Part shown: in pieces, positions 27,222-35,407 of the stretch | Numbering within the stretch: the first letter of the stretch is position 1 | How the letters are laid out: each line of letters opens with the position of its first letter | Origin: Lentzea kentuckyensis | GTDB lineage: Bacteria; Actinomycetota; Actinomycetes; Mycobacteriales; Pseudonocardiaceae | NCBI RefSeq assembly: GCF_002150765.1 | Contig: NZ_MUYM01000056.1 | Span: 62,001-126,000 of the forward strand | Length of the DNA stretch: 64,000 bases | Reading direction: 5' to 3' | The notes under the pieces: generated by a model | Told to the model about the DNA's origin: nothing | Seen by the model: only the letters and a program-made list of their open reading frames with translations | Database searches by the model: none | Position numbers and translations under genes: made by a program

Positions 27222-27377
27222 CTTTGTTCACTCCCACGTTGGGTGGACAACGCAGGAGCGGCAAGGTTGGTAGCCGGTTCCGCTCCTGCGTCTCACGTTC
27301 TCTTTGCGCCGCAACAAGACGTGCGGCATCGCCACATGACCCAACAGAGTCACGCGCTCCGTCTAAACAGGACTGAC

Positions 27378-27629
27378 CTAGCGCTTGCCGGTCGTGATCG
27401 CCTCACCCTTCTCGCGCTCACGAGTGGCCCAGTAGAGGGCTTCGTGGTGGTGAGTCCGATCAATCTCGGCGATCCGCGCGTACACAGCAGCAGAGCGCAG
27501 GTAGTAGTCCTTCAGCACCTCAGGCTTGGCCTTGGGGTTGGGCATGAGCTTGCTCAACACGTCATGCGCCTGACTCAGCGTCGTGACCTGCTCGGCCAGG
27601 CCCCACTGCACGGCATCAACCGCGGACAT
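27378..27629 (-). CDS. small conserved AICE protein (AMED_5909-like)
   Basis: An 83-aa helical protein: MSAVDAVQWGLAEQVTTLSQAHDVLSK followed by HHHEALYWATREREKGE. It resembles a short family seen in actinomycete integrative elements that databases name AMED_5909 (from memory). ATG 27629 has GGAGG at the right spacing; the TTG at 27647 lies upstream of that site. It overlaps the preceding gene by 14 nt. Function unknown. Confidence 0.7.
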   Translation of the reverse strand: MSAVDAVQWGLAEQVTTLSQAHDVLSKLMPNPKAKPEVLKDYYLRSAAVYARIAEIDRTHHHEALYWATREREKGEAITTGKR

Positions 27630-27876
27630 CCCGGTCTCCCTCCGCAAGTGCGTGACGACCTTCCTGGCTGCCGAGGTGATCAGCCAGCTTGGCCGCCTCT
27701 CGCGACAGCTCCCGACAGAACCGCATCAGCACGTCCGACCCACCAGGGAAGGGCGGAAGCTGGATCGCGATGTTGACCGGGTCGAGGAAGATCGCCAAAG
27801 CGGGTACCTCGGGCGTTACCCGGACCATTGCCGCAGCCGCGTCCTTGCCTGGCGTGCAGGTGGCGTTGAACCCCAT
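27616..27876 (-). CDS. hypothetical AICE protein
   Basis: An 86-aa protein, MGFNATCTPGKDAAAAMVRVTPEVPALAIFLDP, followed by a helical RFCRELSREAAKLADHLGS segment. No known domain. It is coupled at both ends (TGATG with the gene before, overlapping the one after), showing it belongs to the accessory operon of the element. Confidence 0.65.
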   Translation of the reverse strand: MGFNATCTPGKDAAAAMVRVTPEVPALAIFLDPVNIAIQLPPFPGGSDVLMRFCRELSREAAKLADHLGSQEGRHALAEGDRDVRG

Positions 27877-28088
27877 CACTGACCGCCCTTCGAGCGACCA
27901 GGCGCAGCGTCGAGCGCGGCCTGTCCCTCCGCGATCGCTTCAGCGAGCCGGGGTAGCGCCTCGGCGTCGACGACCAGGACCGCCGGGAAGGCGTTGCCAA
28001 GCCGGAACTCGACCCGCCCCGCGAACACCAGCGGTTCCACCCGAATCGGCAGGTTCGCCGTCAGGTGCAGGCGCATCAGGTCAGCCAC
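27876..28088 (-). CDS. hypothetical AICE protein
   Basis: A 70-aa protein with beta-rich sequence (LHLTANLPIRVEPLVFAGRVEFRLG) and a C-terminal helix (ALPRLAEAIAEGQAAL). Function unknown. Third small gene of the accessory operon, 3 bp after the Pra-like gene. Confidence 0.65.
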   Translation of the reverse strand: MADLMRLHLTANLPIRVEPLVFAGRVEFRLGNAFPAVLVVDAEALPRLAEAIAEGQAALDAAPGRSKGGQ

Positions 28089-28091
28089 GGA

Positions 28092-28547
28092 TCACGCCGC
28101 CTTAGATGCAGGCTTGGCCGCGACCGCGGACTTCATGCCAGAGGCGCGCAGGCTGTAGCCGAGCTTGGCGCGGCAACGGTGACGCTCACCGGCGTGCGTG
28201 GCGCGACAGCCCTTGTCATCGATCCACGGCGTGACCGTCAGCCCTTCGAACACCGTCGGCCGGATGTCCGTGCCGGGGATCGCCTCGGGCGGGACCGGCC
28301 GGTGAGGTGCGGAGATCTTGACCGTGACCGCCGCGTCAGTCTTGCGCTCGGCCGCCTGGTCGATCACCAGCACGGACCACACGAGGAGGCCTGACTCCTT
28401 GTCCGTCTCCTGCTCGACCGGGAGGCCCTTGGCGCGGTCCTCCGCGGACTGGAACTTCAGCACCGGCTCGACACCCATCACGAGCGCGCCCCTCGGGAAC
28501 ACGAAGTCGTGACCCGCCGGGAGCCTGCTCCCACCTGTGATCGCCAT
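28092..28547 (-). CDS. Pra-like plasmid replication, integration and excision activator
   Basis: A 151-aa protein with the layout of Pra-type proteins of Streptomyces AICEs: an FPRGALVMGVEPV start, TDKESGLLVWSVLVID, VTVKISAPHRPVPPE and FEGLTVTPW. In pSAM2, Pra switches on rep-xis-int. It is first in the minus-strand accessory operon and divergent from the XRE regulator, as expected for a repressor-controlled activator. Start ATG 28547 follows AGGAGAACGACG. Confidence 0.8.
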   Translation of the reverse strand: MAITGGSRLPAGHDFVFPRGALVMGVEPVLKFQSAEDRAKGLPVEQETDKESGLLVWSVLVIDQAAERKTDAAVTVKISAPHRPVPPEAIPGTDIRPTVFEGLTVTPWIDDKGCRATHAGERHRCRAKLGYSLRASGMKSAVAAKPASKAA

Positions 28548-28625
28548 CGTCGTTCTCCTGTCGTTCGTGCCGGTCGGGGCCGTTCCCCGACATCTCGACA
28601 CCTACGACTTTCGACGAATCCGCAG

Positions 28626-28682
28626 GACGTCAACACCACACAACAGGACAACTACAGACGTCTCTGCTAGCTTGAAGACGTC
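28626..28682. promoter_or_regulatory. three GACGTC palindromes in the pra/regulator divergent promoter region
   Basis: GACGTC occurs at 28626, 28657 and 28677, the last two inside AGACGTCTCT and AGACGTCCCT direct repeats 20 bp apart. This 159-bp region separates pra from the XRE regulator. The repeats are candidate operators for that regulator, acting as a KorSA-like lysogeny switch. Confidence 0.5.
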
Positions 28683-28706
28683 CCTAGTTGTACGGAGGGT
28701 GCGGCC

Positions 28707-29450
28707 ATGCCAAACCAACGCCTACGAGATGCGTTGCTACGCAACACTTTGGGCTTCGATGAGGTAGCCAAGGCAACCGGCGTCGATCCGAAGACGGTCG
28801 AACGCTGGATCACCCAGGACCGCACGCCGTACCCACGCCACCGGCACGCCATCGCCGCCATGGTTCGTGAGACGGAGACATATCTCTGGCCGGACGCCGT
28901 CGCGCCGGAGAAGAAGAAAGAGATCAACGAGTCCGAGGTTGTGCAGGTCTACGCGCACCGCCACGCGGTACCGCAGGACATCTGGACGCACCTGATCGAG
29001 CAGTCGAAGATCAGCATCTCGATCCTGGTCTACGCCGGCATGTTCCTGGTGGACAACCCGGCACTGCTCAAGACCCTCCGGCAGAAGGCTGGGGAGGGCG
29101 TGAAGATCCGCCTGTTGCTCGGTGATCCCACGAGCCGCGAGGTAGCGCGCCGCAGCGAGGAAGAGGGCATCGGCAAGGGCACGCTCTCGGCCAAGATCCG
29201 AAACGCCTTGGCCGTCTACAAGCCGCTGGCCGAGACGCCGGGCGCTGAGATCCGCGTGCACGGTACGACGCTTTACAACTCGATCTACCGCTTTGACGAC
29301 GAGATGCTCGTGAATACACACGTCCACGGCTTCATGGCTGCTCACGCCCCGGTCCTGCACCTGCGACGACTGTCCGGCGGCGACCTGTTCGAGACGTACG
29401 CCGAGAGCTTCCAGGGCGTGTGGGACGGCGCGAAGCCGCCGAAGTGGTAG
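28707..29450 (+). CDS. XRE-family regulator with DUF5919/PLD-like sensor domain
   Basis: A 247-aa protein. The HTH (about 3-55: LGFDEVAKATGVDPKTVERWI) is followed by a domain starting EVVQVYAHRHAVPQDIW, with ILVYAGMFLVDN, IRLLLGDP and HGTTLYNSIYRFDDEMLVNTHVHG, which resembles an HKD-poor phospholipase D-like fold (DUF5919). Such regulators are common in AICEs, where they probably repress pra. It starts the plus-strand operon with nudix (10-bp gap). Confidence 0.85.
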   Translation: MPNQRLRDALLRNTLGFDEVAKATGVDPKTVERWITQDRTPYPRHRHAIAAMVRETETYLWPDAVAPEKKKEINESEVVQVYAHRHAVPQDIWTHLIEQSKISISILVYAGMFLVDNPALLKTLRQKAGEGVKIRLLLGDPTSREVARRSEEEGIGKGTLSAKIRNALAVYKPLAETPGAEIRVHGTTLYNSIYRFDDEMLVNTHVHGFMAAHAPVLHLRRLSGGDLFETYAESFQGVWDGAKPPKW

Positions 29451-29460
29451 GCAAGTAGGC

Positions 29461-29934
29461 ATGGCGCGCACCGATCACTACAACGACCCGAACGCCCCCA
29501 AGGCAACCAACATCGTCGTGGCGGTGACCGCGTTCGTGCAGGACGAGCACGGCCGGCTGTTGATGATCCGGCGCACCGACAACGACCTGTACTCAATCCC
29601 CGGCGGGATGCAGGACGTCGGCGAGACCATCGGGCACACCGTCATCCGCGAGGTCAAGGAAGAGACCGGGATCGACGTCGAGCCAGTCGACATCATCGGC
29701 GTCTACTCCGACCCCAAGCACGTCATTGCGTACACCGACGGCGAGGTGCGGCAGCAGTTCTCCATCTGCTTCCGCGCGCGATTCATCGGCGGGGAACTGC
29801 GGACAAGCAACGAGTCGAGCGAAGTTCACTGGGTCAGCCGCGGAGACCTGGACACTCTGAACGTCCACCCGTCAATCCGTCTCCGGATCGAGCACGGGTT
29901 CGAGGCGCGCTCGACGCCCTACTTCGCCGTGTAG
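29461..29934 (+). CDS. NUDIX hydrolase
   Basis: A 157-aa NUDIX enzyme with a full Nudix box (G-x5-E-x7-REV-KEETGI, about residues 41-63). It would hydrolyse a nucleoside diphosphate derivative. NUDIX genes are recurrent in AICEs beside the KorSA-like regulator and may remove a signal nucleotide. Its 3' end overlaps the convergent HD-domain gene by 16 nt. Confidence 0.92.
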   Translation: MARTDHYNDPNAPKATNIVVAVTAFVQDEHGRLLMIRRTDNDLYSIPGGMQDVGETIGHTVIREVKEETGIDVEPVDIIGVYSDPKHVIAYTDGEVRQQFSICFRARFIGGELRTSNESSEVHWVSRGDLDTLNVHPSIRLRIEHGFEARSTPYFAV

Positions 29935-30488
29935 TCGACCCCTGCCGCACGAAGCCGCTCTTCAGTCCGCTCAACCGCAGCGACAAGTTCAGGCTCCGCC
30001 TGGCGGATAAAGAACGTAACCAGATCTTCGGGCCCGTACCGCTTCTGGATCTCTTCGATCCGATCATGCACGTTCGTCGGCTCACCGTCTGGCGTCGTTG
30101 TCATGTCCGCCCACCAGAGGGCGTCGCGTAGCGGCGTCTCCTCGTCAACCCATTCAGCAAGTTCGGCAGAGAACCCGCGGAGCTCAGCTTCTCGGTATGC
30201 ACAAGAATGATGTGCAACCAACGCGCACAACCTCGACATAAATCCGCGTTCTTGAAGGTACCGCGCACCATCGAGCGGATGAAATCGGAATACTTCCAGC
30301 GAAGGAGCGTACCCAATATCATGCAAAACAGCAGCGGAGACAAGTATTGAATTATCCTCATCCGCAAACAAAGGACAACACAACATCGCGCGACTTGCTA
30401 CGCCCCGTACATGATTCCATCGTCGAGGAAGCGAGGTGCCTAGCACATCTTCAGCCAGCCTGAAAGCGCGATCCACATCGACATGCAT
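29919..30488 (-). CDS. HD-domain phosphohydrolase
   Basis: A 189-aa HD-superfamily protein: WNHVRGVA supplies the first His, AVLHDIGY the His-Asp pair, and VAHHS and WWADM later metal ligands. These hydrolyse nucleotides or signalling phosphates. HD and NUDIX genes paired tail to tail are a repeated AICE theme. GC falls slightly toward its 5' end, marking the start of the cargo island. Confidence 0.88.
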   Translation of the reverse strand: MHVDVDRAFRLAEDVLGTSLPRRWNHVRGVASRAMLCCPLFADEDNSILVSAAVLHDIGYAPSLEVFRFHPLDGARYLQERGFMSRLCALVAHHSCAYREAELRGFSAELAEWVDEETPLRDALWWADMTTTPDGEPTNVHDRIEEIQKRYGPEDLVTFFIRQAEPELVAAVERTEERLRAAGVDYTAK

Positions 30489-30549
30489 GGAGCGACCCTA
30501 CCGCGAGCCAACCGAGTCGTATAGGCTGACGCGTCCAGGAGGTAGCCGG

Positions 30550-31569
30550 ATGTCACGCTTAAGAGCCATCGCAAACTTCCAATGTTATGAACTCTGGATT
30601 CTCCCCGAATGCGCTGGCAAGATATTTACAGGCACGCGCGGTATCTATGACGTCCGGATGCACTTCCCCGTCAACCAACACGACTTTACCGCCGTCGACG
30701 AGCCGGAAACAGTCAGAATCCCATCGATCTCAAAGGCGCCAGGTACCTTTGGCGACCGCGGCCAGGTCTTTCAGGTTCACTTACTTCAAGTAGAAGTCGA
30801 TTTCGAATCGGACATAAACGGACTCAACAAGCCACGAAACTGCGCTACCAAAGAGCAAATTCAAGCGTTCTTTGATGCAGCAGAGAGCGAATGGGCTCCG
30901 GCGTTTGAAATCGCACAAAAAGTGGCAGAGTTGTTCTTACAGTGGGTTCGAGCCACGACCGGCCAACCCTGGCTTGGCATAGCGACCGAGCCAGCTCAGC
31001 AACACGGACGAAGCCACCTTGTCGACATCGACTCTGACATCCGCCTAGGATCATGGGGCCCGAAGCAGAAATTGACCTGGAGATCCGATCTTCTCGCCGC
31101 CGACGCGCACCAGCTTGAAACTGCAGCTACCGGCGCGTTGACAGACACGCCGGCTCCGGTTGCGCTCACTCTACTTGCCGACGCGAAGGCACTGGCCGAC
31201 GATCACTCAGTACCAGACAATTCTCGCGCAGTCCTAGCCGCAGCAACCGCGTGCGAGATAAAGACCAAGCAGTCCATTCGGGATCTATCTCCAGCTTCCA
31301 ATCGAGACACCGTCGAGCTTCTACTAAGGAGGCAGTCAACCTTAGGACCACTGCTAGACGAGACCTTGAAAGCAGTGGTCGGCACGTCACTTCGAATCGA
31401 CAACAACGACCTATTTCGGCAGGTCAACGATCTGGTGACCGCGAGAAACTTGATTATTCACAGAGGCCACGCGATCGACGAACAGGAAACCGGAAAACTC
31501 CTACTAACAGCGACAAACCTTTTTCTCTGGCTCGACAACCTTCTGACCAATAACCAATCGACACCCTGA
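30550..31569 (+). CDS. cargo protein with C-terminal HEPN-like domain
   Basis: A 339-aa protein with no clear family for residues 1-190. The C-terminal helical region contains TARNLIIHRGHAI, an R-x4-H motif (R299, H304) typical of HEPN ribonucleases, followed by a final amphipathic helix (LFLWLDNLL). It could be an RNase effector of an anti-phage system, but the call rests on the motif and helical context. Ribosome site CCAGGAGG lies 8 nt before ATG 30550. Codon use is less GC-biased than the backbone. Confidence 0.65.
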   Translation: MSRLRAIANFQCYELWILPECAGKIFTGTRGIYDVRMHFPVNQHDFTAVDEPETVRIPSISKAPGTFGDRGQVFQVHLLQVEVDFESDINGLNKPRNCATKEQIQAFFDAAESEWAPAFEIAQKVAELFLQWVRATTGQPWLGIATEPAQQHGRSHLVDIDSDIRLGSWGPKQKLTWRSDLLAADAHQLETAATGALTDTPAPVALTLLADAKALADDHSVPDNSRAVLAAATACEIKTKQSIRDLSPASNRDTVELLLRRQSTLGPLLDETLKAVVGTSLRIDNNDLFRQVNDLVTARNLIIHRGHAIDEQETGKLLLTATNLFLWLDNLLTNNQSTP

Positions 31570-31598
31570 CCTGAAGCGCACGCTCGAATTAGTCACAT

Positions 31599-32090
31599 TT
31601 AAGTTGACTTGAGACAGCCCGGGCAGAGTTCATAAACGTCGACACCACACTCTTGCAGTGCCTCCTTCGACTCACTCCAGTCCGAATCGACAGCATTAAC
31701 CACTGGCGCATTGCGTGCATCCGCAATTACTGTGGCAATGAACTTCTTGTCCGAAGGGTCAAATTTTGCCAGCGCTGCGGGAACTTCTTGATAGGAGCCA
31801 TCTCCATCAGGATGGATCGACACAGTGTTGACACGTCGCCGATCGGCCTGCGCACGGTAGAGGTACATGAAAAAGTGATCGCCAACACCCGGCTGACCAC
31901 TGAAATTGCAATGCTTTTTGTACTCGTCAAATATTTGGTACAGATCATCAATTAGGATGATGCAGTTCTGCTCGGCGTGCTCCAAGAACTCGATGGTCGC
32001 TATCTCGCACTGCCCGCTGGCTTGAGGCGCCTGACCATTGGCGACTTTCAGCACGTTCGTGTCGATCGCTACGCGCAGAGGAAGGTTCAT
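31599..32090 (-). CDS. PIN-like domain protein
   Basis: A 163-aa protein. Acidic residues are spaced as in PIN-fold nucleases: AIDTNVLKV (D10), IILIDDLYQIFDEYKK, FDPSDKKFIATVIAD and NAVDSDW (D134/D136 region). It lacks an obvious antitoxin partner. Instead its start overlaps the AAA ATPase stop by ATGA, so both are made from one transcript. Likely the nuclease effector of an ATPase-controlled module. Lower GC than the host. Confidence 0.75.
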   Translation of the reverse strand: MNLPLRVAIDTNVLKVANGQAPQASGQCEIATIEFLEHAEQNCIILIDDLYQIFDEYKKHCNFSGQPGVGDHFFMYLYRAQADRRRVNTVSIHPDGDGSYQEVPAALAKFDPSDKKFIATVIADARNAPVVNAVDSDWSESKEALQECGVDVYELCPGCLKST

Positions 32091-33487
32091 GCATTCCTCT
32101 CTCTAACTGCACGCTTGCGCGCCGCCTTGTTCATTGCCGCTACTTCCCCAAACGAGTTTCCAAAAAAGTCGTCTGGCCAGTTCTTAATGTTGCCAAATTC
32201 GTCCAGGTCGAGACGCTCGATCGTCGACCCGGTCCCCGTTGCTTGGCAGAAGTAGAGTCGGCAGTCGTCTGGCTCCAGGGAGTAGTTGCGCTCCATTTCT
32301 TTCTCAGCTAGACGGCGTTGAAGCCGCAAGAGCAAGTGCTCAGAATGGCTCTCCAAGACTATTTGGAGTCGCCGAACCTTTGCAGCTTCGATGATTATGT
32401 CTGCTAGCCCAGCCTGAACTGCCGGGTGAAGGTGGATCTCCGGCTGCTCCAGCAGCACTATTGATCCCTCTGGAATGTATGCGAGAAGCACCAGAACCGG
32501 AAGCACCTGGCTAACGCCAAACCCTACATCCGTAAGAAGAACCTCAGGACTCGCCGGAGTGCGCTTGACAAGAACCTGATAGATCGTGTTTCGAGAGTCA
32601 ATAGGCTTTACATCGAAGGACGAGATAAGCCCTAGTTCTTGAAGCCATGCGGCCACGTGCTGCTCAACGGTTATCAGAGCACTCCTCCAAACCCCGTCGC
32701 GCCGACGAATGAACCCGCGGGCGTTATCCCTCTTTCCTTCAGCTTGCGAGGAGATCAACGCTTGCACAGCGAGCTCACCGCGTTTACCTACGTCCGACGG
32801 GCGACCCCCTCCCCAGGTGTAGGTGCGCTCAGGATCCTGACGAAGAGGACCAAGGTAAAAGATCTTGCCGCAGAGCTTCTCGAACTGGAGTTCAAGGTCA
32901 GAGAGGAACGCCGCGTTCTTGTAGTACGCCCGAATTTGGTCCGGAAAACTATAGAACTTTCCGGGTGGAGGCAGCGGCCAAGCCCGTCCTTGCACGCGCA
33001 GAAACTTATAGTTCTCCGCTTCAAGGGTGTAGTCACTCTTAGAGGTACGCTGAAGAGTGAAGGTCTTATCTCCGAGACCATACTCAACATAGTCGACGAT
33101 CGGCCCTCGCCGCAGTGAAGCTACACAGACTGCAAGGCTCAAGTCGCGATCTTCCGCTATTACAGGCTGGCCCTTCTTCTCTGTGCTTAGGATCCGAAAT
33201 GGCTGTTCCTCACGCCATTCGATTTCCATCCTTAGTGATCGCCGGTCGTCATGCGCGTAGATCACATCGTTGAAGGTGCCAAGATTGACCAGCGAGTTCG
33301 TACTTCCCAGGTCAAACACGCGGCCGCGGTCCGCTGAATCTGCGGTCTGCTTCAACAGGAGGAGACTCTGCAGGAAGCTAGTCTTCCCAGACGAGTTGCT
33401 GCCAAAGAAGGCAGTGATCGCACCGAAGTCAACCGTCTCCGTATCTTCCCAAGCCTTGAAATTTTCGAGCGATAGGCTGGTTATCAC
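32087..33487 (-). CDS. OLD/SMC-like AAA ATPase (DUF3696-type)
   Basis: A 466-aa ABC-type ATPase: MITSLSLENFKAWEDT, Walker A GSNSSGKTSFLQ (about 29-40), signature-like TDVGFGVSQVLPVL, Walker B SIVLLEQPEIHLHP and switch HSEHLLLRL. The C-terminal GNIKNWPDDFFGNSFGEV tail is typical of DUF3696 proteins. Related ATPases sense phage in Septu, PARIS and retron systems. It is coupled to the PIN-like gene. Low-GC cargo of the AICE. Confidence 0.88.
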   Translation of the reverse strand: MITSLSLENFKAWEDTETVDFGAITAFFGSNSSGKTSFLQSLLLLKQTADSADRGRVFDLGSTNSLVNLGTFNDVIYAHDDRRSLRMEIEWREEQPFRILSTEKKGQPVIAEDRDLSLAVCVASLRRGPIVDYVEYGLGDKTFTLQRTSKSDYTLEAENYKFLRVQGRAWPLPPPGKFYSFPDQIRAYYKNAAFLSDLELQFEKLCGKIFYLGPLRQDPERTYTWGGGRPSDVGKRGELAVQALISSQAEGKRDNARGFIRRRDGVWRSALITVEQHVAAWLQELGLISSFDVKPIDSRNTIYQVLVKRTPASPEVLLTDVGFGVSQVLPVLVLLAYIPEGSIVLLEQPEIHLHPAVQAGLADIIIEAAKVRRLQIVLESHSEHLLLRLQRRLAEKEMERNYSLEPDDCRLYFCQATGTGSTIERLDLDEFGNIKNWPDDFFGNSFGEVAAMNKAARKRAVRERNA

Positions 33488-33767
33488 CGGTCGGTCCCTT
33501 CAGCGCGGCTAAGCAGGCACGGTGCCACTACAGGCTAGCTTCCCAGTCACAGGAACCAGCGTTTGACGCGGCAGCAGAGCGGAACGTATTGATCGCGATC
33601 AGCAGCAGGTGGGGTTGCCAGGCCTTAGGTCAGTGGAGGTGAGGTGCGTGCCTTGCCGAATTCCGCTCTACAGGATCAAGCGCGCCGCCGAGCGGCGCCT
33701 ACAGGCCGAGCGCATCTCCATCCATCCCGGCACTCCCGGCATCCGCTTCGCTGCGCCGGTCGGCCGG

Positions 33768-33920
33768 GCGGCGCTACGCGCCGGACCTCGAACACCAGCT
33801 GACTGGACTGCCCAATCCGGGCTGACTCGTCCCAAGACTCCCCACGAGCGCCAGCGCAGTCACCACAGGTCGGCTGGTCACGGCGCTCGACTGCCGCGAC
33901 GGCTACGCCGCCTTGCCACC
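33768..33920. repeat. right-end repeat A, copy 1
   Basis: About 153 bp clearly homologous to 35083-35237, for example both carry GCTCGACTGCCG then ACGGCT and CGCCGCCTTGCCACC. It lies in the gene-poor 33488-34021 stretch. An open frame (about 33645-33926) contains a plausible decayed coding segment, but I do not recognise a product. Confidence 0.75.
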
Positions 33921-34021
33921 GATTGAGATGGCCGCAGTGTTGACGGCTCGACGCGGTGCACGGTCAGGTGGGACCTGATGGCGACACGTAACAGGCTTCA
34001 GAACTCGACCGACACACCGGC

Positions 34022-34630
34022 ATGCGCCGTACCGCCGTGCTAGCCGTCGTTGCCACAGCCGCCACCGCCTGCTCAGGTACACCTCCGCCGCTGACAGGGC
34101 CGCCCACCAGCTCCCAATCAGCCTCGACGACCTCAAGTGCGCCGAGTACCAGCCCGGCATCGCCGTCGAAGTCGCCCCGCGGGCTCCTCGTGAAGGCCGT
34201 CGGGCAGACGGCCGGCTTTTCCAACGAGAAGTCCGGCGCGCAGCAGGCAGACTTCACACTCGATGCGGTCGAAGTGGACCCGAAGTGCACCGGGCCGTAC
34301 GTCGAGAAGCCCGAGCATGGGCACGTCATCGTGCTGACCTTCACCGTCAAGACCACGCCGGCTTACCTCGCCGAACAGGCCTGGATGATCACTGGCCACG
34401 ACTTCGAGATCGTCGGCCCTGACGGCGTCACCGAGACGGCTCTCGTTACCGGAGCGGCGTACTCATGCCTCGCTGAGGCGGAACAGCTGACTACAGACCC
34501 GTACGCGCCCGCCTCGACCTATCGCGGGAAGCTGCCGCTCGACAGCCGCAACACGAGCGGGACCATCACCTACAGGCCGCCAGCGATCAACCTTTCGGGC
34601 GGTTGGGAGTGGCAGTTCCCAGCTCAGTAG
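34022..34630 (+). CDS. cargo lipoprotein
   Basis: A 202-aa predicted lipoprotein (lipobox ATAC, Cys17), a Ser/Thr/Pro-rich linker to about residue 52, then a beta-rich domain (about 60-200) resembling DUF4352-type extracellular immunoglobulin-like folds (HVIVLTFTVKTTPAYL). It is the last gene before the right att site. Possibly a surface-exclusion or envelope protein of the element; that is inference. Confidence 0.75.
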   Translation: MRRTAVLAVVATAATACSGTPPPLTGPPTSSQSASTTSSAPSTSPASPSKSPRGLLVKAVGQTAGFSNEKSGAQQADFTLDAVEVDPKCTGPYVEKPEHGHVIVLTFTVKTTPAYLAEQAWMITGHDFEIVGPDGVTETALVTGAAYSCLAEAEQLTTDPYAPASTYRGKLPLDSRNTSGTITYRPPAINLSGGWEWQFPAQ

Positions 34631-34784
34631 AGCCGTAGCCTTGCGCGAATTCTGATCGCCAATAAGGTCCCCGGACGAAGCTGTGGAAAGCCCTCGGTTA
34701 GAGATCGGGCTCGACGCAGCGACGCGCTTGTCCTCAGCGCAGTGACAGCACACATGGTTACAAGGCGAGAGCACAGAAGATCAA

Positions 34785-34807
34785 CCCACACTTAACCCTC
34801 ACAAAAC
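34785..34807 (+). repeat. putative integrase arm-type site, right end
   Basis: Same-orientation copy of the sequence at 22453-22476 with one central difference. It lies about 115 bp inside the right att core. A degenerate version also precedes the ruined third att site near 36469. Confidence 0.6.
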
Positions 34808-34921
34808 GATCGCAAACGTCGAGAAGCGACTGTCCACAGTGCTCAGATCAAGATCGCATCCGCGCAGGTAGCGAGCACTGTCGGAGAAGATCGGCGAACA
34901 ACGCCAAGCGAAGGCTCTTAC

Positions 34922-34972
34922 TCTTCGGGTTCAGGGTTCGAGTCCCTGGCGGCCCACCAAACCCCCAGGTCA
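34922..34972 (+). repeat. att core, distal end
   Basis: The second perfect 51-bp copy of the tRNA-Lys 3' sequence. The matching hairpin right arm follows at 34978-34989, so this copy also keeps a terminator. The anticodon-arm 5' side is absent, so no tRNA is encoded. Confidence 0.93.
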
Positions 34973-35082
34973 ACCACCTGGGGGTTTCGCATGTCAGGCG
35001 CGCTGGCACACCTTTGACACGCTTTACCCCTCTGACTCTCAAGCTGCGGCATCGGGCGGACCGTCCTCAAGGCGCCGCCACT

Positions 35083-35237
35083 GGCGGCGCTGCGCGCCGC
35101 AACTCGGGCCTTACGCCAGCCGACGAGCTCACCCATAGAGCTGAGTCGTCCTGCAGCTCCCTGCGAGCGCCAGTGGGTCACCACGGGCCGTTGGGCGCGG
35201 TGCTCGACTGCCGTGACGGCTGCGCCGCCTTGCCACC
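35083..35237. repeat. right-end repeat A, copy 2
   Basis: Homologue of 33768-33920 with many substitutions. Besides the att repeats it shows that the 35-36.6 kb segment derives from an element related to the intact one. Confidence 0.75.
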
Positions 35238-35407
35238 TCATCAGGGCCGGGACGAAGCTGCGGGAACGCTCAACGAGCACCAGACCGAGCCACCCGACGC
35301 CGCGAGCATGACAACGGCCGGCGACCCAAACGTCCGGAAATGCCAACGAGAGGACGCAAGCCTCCTGGTTGCAACCGCGGTCCGGCCACGGACTGAGAGC
35401 CCGTTGT

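Larger units (their letters stand above)
22371..34972. mobile_element. actinomycete integrative and conjugative element (AICE) in tRNA-Lys
   Basis: About 12.6 kb bounded by identical 51-bp direct repeats (22371-22421 and 34922-34972) that include the tRNA-Lys 3' end. The backbone matches pSAM2/SLP1-type AICEs: tyrosine integrase next to the tRNA, excisionase, replication initiator, a single FtsK-like translocase for double-stranded DNA transfer, a Pra-like activator, a KorSA-like regulator and NUDIX. The cargo between 30.5 and 34.6 kb is partly lower in GC. All backbone frames are open, so it may be functional. Confidence 0.93.

Noticed and set aside
33609-33926. 105-aa open frame near the AICE right end
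   Set aside because: Lies in repeat A, whose second copy at 35.1 kb does not preserve the frame; composition is low-information. Kept only as possible decayed coding sequence.
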